The notes under the pieces were generated by a model. The model searched no databases. It had not been told where the DNA came from and worked only from the letters and a program-made list of their open reading frames with translations. Source: Rhizobiaceae bacterium (GTDB lineage: Bacteria; Pseudomonadota; Alphaproteobacteria; Rhizobiales; Rhizobiaceae). Taken from it: a stretch of 8,119 nucleotides of DNA. The position numbers and the translations under genes are program-made. Numbering within the stretch: the first letter of the stretch is position 1; each line of letters starts with the position of its first letter. Shown here piece by piece: positions 5,916 to 8,119 of this stretch. The DNA is taken from contig SCRB01000472.1 in assembly GCA_004299545.1 (NCBI GenBank), positions 1 to 8,119 of the forward strand. The letters run 5' to 3'.

Positions 5916-6410
5916 ATGGAAGAAAGTGCAGTGCAGGCGGTCAAGCTCGGCGATCTCCAGTCGGGTGTTGGAAAGGAAATCGGGGTGTCGCCATGGCGGA
6001 CCGTCACCCAGGAGATGATCGACCAGTTCGCCAATGCGACCGACGATCACCAGTTCATCCACGTGGACCCGGGGCGGGCGGCGCGCGAAACCGCCTTCGG
6101 CGGAACGATCGCACATGGCTTCCTGTCACTGGCGCTGCTCTCGACCTTCGCCTTCGAAGCGATCCCGCCGCTCGAAGGCTCGGGCATCGGCATCAACTAC
6201 GGCTTCGACAGCGTTCGCTTCCAGGCGCCAGTGAAATCCGGTGCACGCATCCGGGCACGTTTCGTCCTTGCCGATCTCAACATCCGGCCGTCGGGATGGA
6301 TCCAGCTGACCTATGACGTGACCATCGAAATCGAGAATTCGAGGAAACCGGCGCTGACCGCGCGCTGGCTGACGCTGACCTATGTCGAGCCCAAAAGGGA
6401 AGAGGCGTGA
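5916..6410 (+). CDS. MaoC-family (R)-specific enoyl-CoA hydratase/dehydratase
   Basis: This 164-residue single hot-dog domain matches small hydratases of the Rv0130/HtdZ type in length and motif order. The hydratase-2 motif is FANATDDHQFIHVDP (38-52), with Asp44 and His49 at the catalytic positions; the glycine that usually precedes the Asp is Asp43 here. Then come FGGTIAHGFLSLALL, GINYGFDSVRFQAPV and the C-terminal strand KPALTARWLTLTYV. These enzymes add water across a 2-enoyl-CoA to give an (R)-3-hydroxyacyl-CoA, or run in reverse. The frame is open from 5808, but the upstream part overlaps the SDR gene and is not MaoC-like; the ATG at 5916, 8 bp after the SDR stop, is chosen. A GTG at 5931 preceded by GGAAG is an alternative, since the ATG has no strong ribosome site. 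The stop overlaps the next gene's GTG. Confidence 0.9.
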   Translation: MEESAVQAVKLGDLQSGVGKEIGVSPWRTVTQEMIDQFANATDDHQFIHVDPGRAARETAFGGTIAHGFLSLALLSTFAFEAIPPLEGSGIGINYGFDSVRFQAPVKSGARIRARFVLADLNIRPSGWIQLTYDVTIEIENSRKPALTARWLTLTYVEPKREEA

Positions 6411-7441
6411 ACGATCCGAACGCGATCGATTCCGAGGCTCTGGGGCCTTATCTCGAAGCTCACATTCCAGGCTTCAAGGCTCTCGAAAGCATCCGGAAAT
6501 TTCCGTCCGGCCAATCCAATCCGACCTATCTCCTGCAAGCGGGAAGCGGCCGCTATGTCCTGCGCGCCAAGCCGCCCGGCGAACTCCTGAAGTCCGCGCA
6601 TGCGGTGAACCGCGAATATCGGGTGATGACGGCGCTGAAATCGGCCGGCTTTCCCGTGCCGGACACGCTTTTTCTTTCACCCGAGGATTCCCCGATCGGC
6701 CGCATGTTCTTTGTCATGCGCTTCGTCGAGGGCCGCATCTTCTGGGACCCGGCGCTGCCGGAATTGGCCGGCAGGAGCGAACGCGCGGCGGTCTACGACG
6801 CCATGAACGCGACGCTCGCCGCCCTTCACGGCGTCGATGTCGCCGTGGCCGGCCTTTCCGACTATGGCCGTCCCGGCAATTATTACGAGCGGCAGTTCTC
6901 ACGCTGGAAAAGCCAGTACCGTGCGTCGGAGACGACGCATCTCGACGCCATGGAGCAATTGATCGGCTGGCTCGACCGTCATCTGCCGGACGACGACGGT
7001 TTGGTCACGCTCGTCCATGGCGATTACCGGCTTGACAACATGATCTTCGCACCGGCCCGCGCGGAGGTCGTCGCAGTGCTCGATTGGGAATTGTCGACGC
7101 TCGGCCATCCGTATGCCGACCTCGCCTATCAGTGTATGCAGTGGCGGCTTCCCAATTCCTCTTCCTTCAAGGGCCTCGGCGGCATTGACAGGCGCTCGGT
7201 CGGCCTTCCGGCAGAAGCGGACTATATCGCGGCCTATTGCAGGCGCCGCGGCGTAGAGGGCATCGGCAATTGGATTTTCTATCTCGCCTTCTCCTTCTTC
7301 CGCCTTGCCGCGATTTGCCAGGGCGTCTACAGGCGCGCGCTGGACGGCAATGCCTCCAATCCGGAAAAAGCGAAGACCTACGGCAGCGCGGTCGAACTCC
7401 TTTCGGGGCTGGCCATGGAAACGATCGGAAAAGGGGCATGA
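6407..7441 (+). CDS. APH-fold phosphotransferase, ACAD10/11 kinase-domain (LvaA)-like
   Basis: This 344-residue protein is a kinase of the aminoglycoside/choline phosphotransferase fold. The N-lobe has FPSGQSNPTY (32-41) as the nucleotide loop, VLRAKPPGELLKSAH with the probable ATP-binding Lys55, and Glu70 in VNREY. The C-lobe has the catalytic loop LVHGDYRLDNMIF (Asp206, Asn211) and the metal-binding LDWELSTLGHPYADLAY (Asp226). The RAKPPG, HGDYRLDN and DWELSTLG(H/D)P wording is characteristic of the subfamily fused to acyl-CoA dehydrogenase in animal ACAD10/11 and separate in bacteria, not of antibiotic-resistance kinases. The predicted role is ATP-dependent phosphorylation of a hydroxyacyl-CoA. 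It starts at GTG 6407, overlapping the MaoC stop (GTGA), with AAGGGA 6 nt upstream, and its TGA overlaps the next ATG. Its likely dehydrogenase partner lies in the divergent operon under the same operator. The subfamily call is strong; the substrate is inferred. Confidence 0.9.
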   Translation: MNDPNAIDSEALGPYLEAHIPGFKALESIRKFPSGQSNPTYLLQAGSGRYVLRAKPPGELLKSAHAVNREYRVMTALKSAGFPVPDTLFLSPEDSPIGRMFFVMRFVEGRIFWDPALPELAGRSERAAVYDAMNATLAALHGVDVAVAGLSDYGRPGNYYERQFSRWKSQYRASETTHLDAMEQLIGWLDRHLPDDDGLVTLVHGDYRLDNMIFAPARAEVVAVLDWELSTLGHPYADLAYQCMQWRLPNSSSFKGLGGIDRRSVGLPAEADYIAAYCRRRGVEGIGNWIFYLAFSFFRLAAICQGVYRRALDGNASNPEKAKTYGSAVELLSGLAMETIGKGA

Positions 7442-8119
7442 CCGGACGTTTCGAAGGGCTGACGGTGCTGGTGACGGGCGCCACCGGAGGCTTCGGCCGC
7501 CACGCCGCCAGGCGCTTCGCGGACGAAGGCGCATCTCTCGTGCTATCAGACCGCGATCCGGCCGGTCTCGAAGAGTTGTCCCGGTCGTTCGAAGCCACGA
7601 CAGCTTCGCTGGCCGGCGATATCGCGGACGAACGGCTTGCGCCCGATCTGGTCGATCTGGCACTCCGCAGCTTCGGCCGCCTCGATATCGCCCTCAACAA
7701 TGCCGGCATCGCGCATGATTTCGCCCGGTTGCCGGACATTCCGACGGAAGAAGCCCGCCATGTCATCGACATCGACCTGATGGGCGTCTTCCATGCGATG
7801 AAGGCTGAGCTTCCCGTCATGGAGCGGCAATTCCGCGAGACCGGCAAGGGCGGCGCGGTCGTCAATGTCGCTTCCGTTGCCGGCCTGACCGGTGCGCCGC
7901 GACTTTCCATCTATGCGGCCGCCAAGCATGGTGTCGTCGGGCTGACGCGCTCGGCCGCCGCCGAATTTGCCGGCAAGGGCGTGCGCATCAATTGTGTCTG
8001 CCCCTCCTATGCCCGCACACCGATGGCCGAGGCTCTCCTCGCTTCGCCATGGGGCCGGGAGAAGACCGAGGCGGACCTGACCCGGGGGGTGCCAATGCGG
8101 CGCCTGGCGGAAGTAGACG
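7438..8119 (+). CDS. SDR-family oxidoreductase, probably NAD-dependent (3' end outside window)
   Basis: An open frame from the ATG at 7438 runs to the window edge without a stop (227 complete codons). It is a classical short-chain dehydrogenase: TGATGGFG (13-20), NNAG (87-90), Ser146 in NVASVAG, Tyr159 and Lys163 in YAAAK, then INCVCPSYARTPMAE. About 30 residues of the usual C-terminus are missing. The second strand ends in SLVLSDRD, placing Asp38 where it can bind the adenosine ribose, a hallmark of NAD(H) preference and the opposite of the first SDR in this operon. The start overlaps the kinase stop (ATGA), and the GGAAAAGGGG tract just before it can act as ribosome site. An NAD-linked enzyme here would suit oxidation of a 3-hydroxyacyl-CoA made by the MaoC hydratase; a hydroxysteroid-like or secondary alcohol dehydrogenase is also possible. 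Confidence 0.9.
   Translation, partial: MTGRFEGLTVLVTGATGGFGRHAARRFADEGASLVLSDRDPAGLEELSRSFEATTASLAGDIADERLAPDLVDLALRSFGRLDIALNNAGIAHDFARLPDIPTEEARHVIDIDLMGVFHAMKAELPVMERQFRETGKGGAVVNVASVAGLTGAPRLSIYAAAKHGVVGLTRSAAAEFAGKGVRINCVCPSYARTPMAEALLASPWGREKTEADLTRGVPMRRLAEVD

Noticed and set aside
6407..7441. An antibiotic-resistance kinase, because of the aminoglycoside phosphotransferase fold
   Set aside because: The subfamily motifs and the acyl-CoA enzyme neighbours match the ACAD10/11 and LvaA kinases, not resistance enzymes.
6899..7663. A 254-codon leftward open frame opposite the kinase and second SDR
   Set aside because: It spans the junction of two convincing genes on the other strand and reads as low-complexity arginine-rich sequence without a family match.

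Overview
The window is a gene-dense piece of a high-G+C alphaproteobacterial genome, most likely from a member of the Rhizobiales (Rhizobiaceae-like). This rests on the strong GC bias at third codon positions, frequent 4-bp start/stop overlaps, and the family mix: an RpiR regulator beside a COG3931-type N-formylglutamate amidohydrolase, and an acyl-CoA dehydrogenase/MaoC/phosphotransferase cluster. The assignment is inference from composition and gene content; no RNA gene or marker fixes the taxon. I see no tRNA, rRNA, mobile element, CRISPR array or convincing intrinsic terminator.

Left block (1-2044). A leftward pair encodes an N-formylglutamate amidohydrolase family protein, followed 5 bp later by the N-terminus of an APC-type amino acid permease that runs off the left edge. 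Divergent from it is a MurR/RpiR-family regulator whose SIS domain lacks the usual phosphosugar-binding serines. The 188-bp gap between them holds two face-to-face promoter candidates sharing one TTGTCAA core, plus several small inverted repeats. The block looks like a locally regulated uptake and hydrolysis unit for an acylated amino acid or related compound.

Right block (2056-8119). Two divergent operons flank a perfect-armed 20-bp palindrome. The leftward operon is tetR, then an acyl-CoA dehydrogenase (4-bp overlap), then a zinc-less NADPH:quinone oxidoreductase family protein (6-bp gap). The rightward operon is a RhlG-like SDR, a MaoC-type hydratase (8-bp gap), an aminoglycoside-phosphotransferase-fold kinase (GTGA overlap) and a second SDR (ATGA overlap) that runs off the right edge.

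Main reading. The kinase and the acyl-CoA dehydrogenase resemble the two C-terminal domains that are fused in animal ACAD10/ACAD11, and correspond to LvaA and LvaC of the Pseudomonas putida levulinate pathway. With two SDRs and a MaoC hydratase added, the block could encode a route that reduces a 4-oxoacyl-CoA, phosphorylates the 4-hydroxyl, eliminates phosphate, hydrates the enoyl-CoA and oxidises the 3-hydroxyl, feeding beta-oxidation. The family assignments are well supported; the substrate and the pathway order are inference. No LvaB-like small protein and no acyl-CoA ligase are visible here, though either could lie beyond the right edge.
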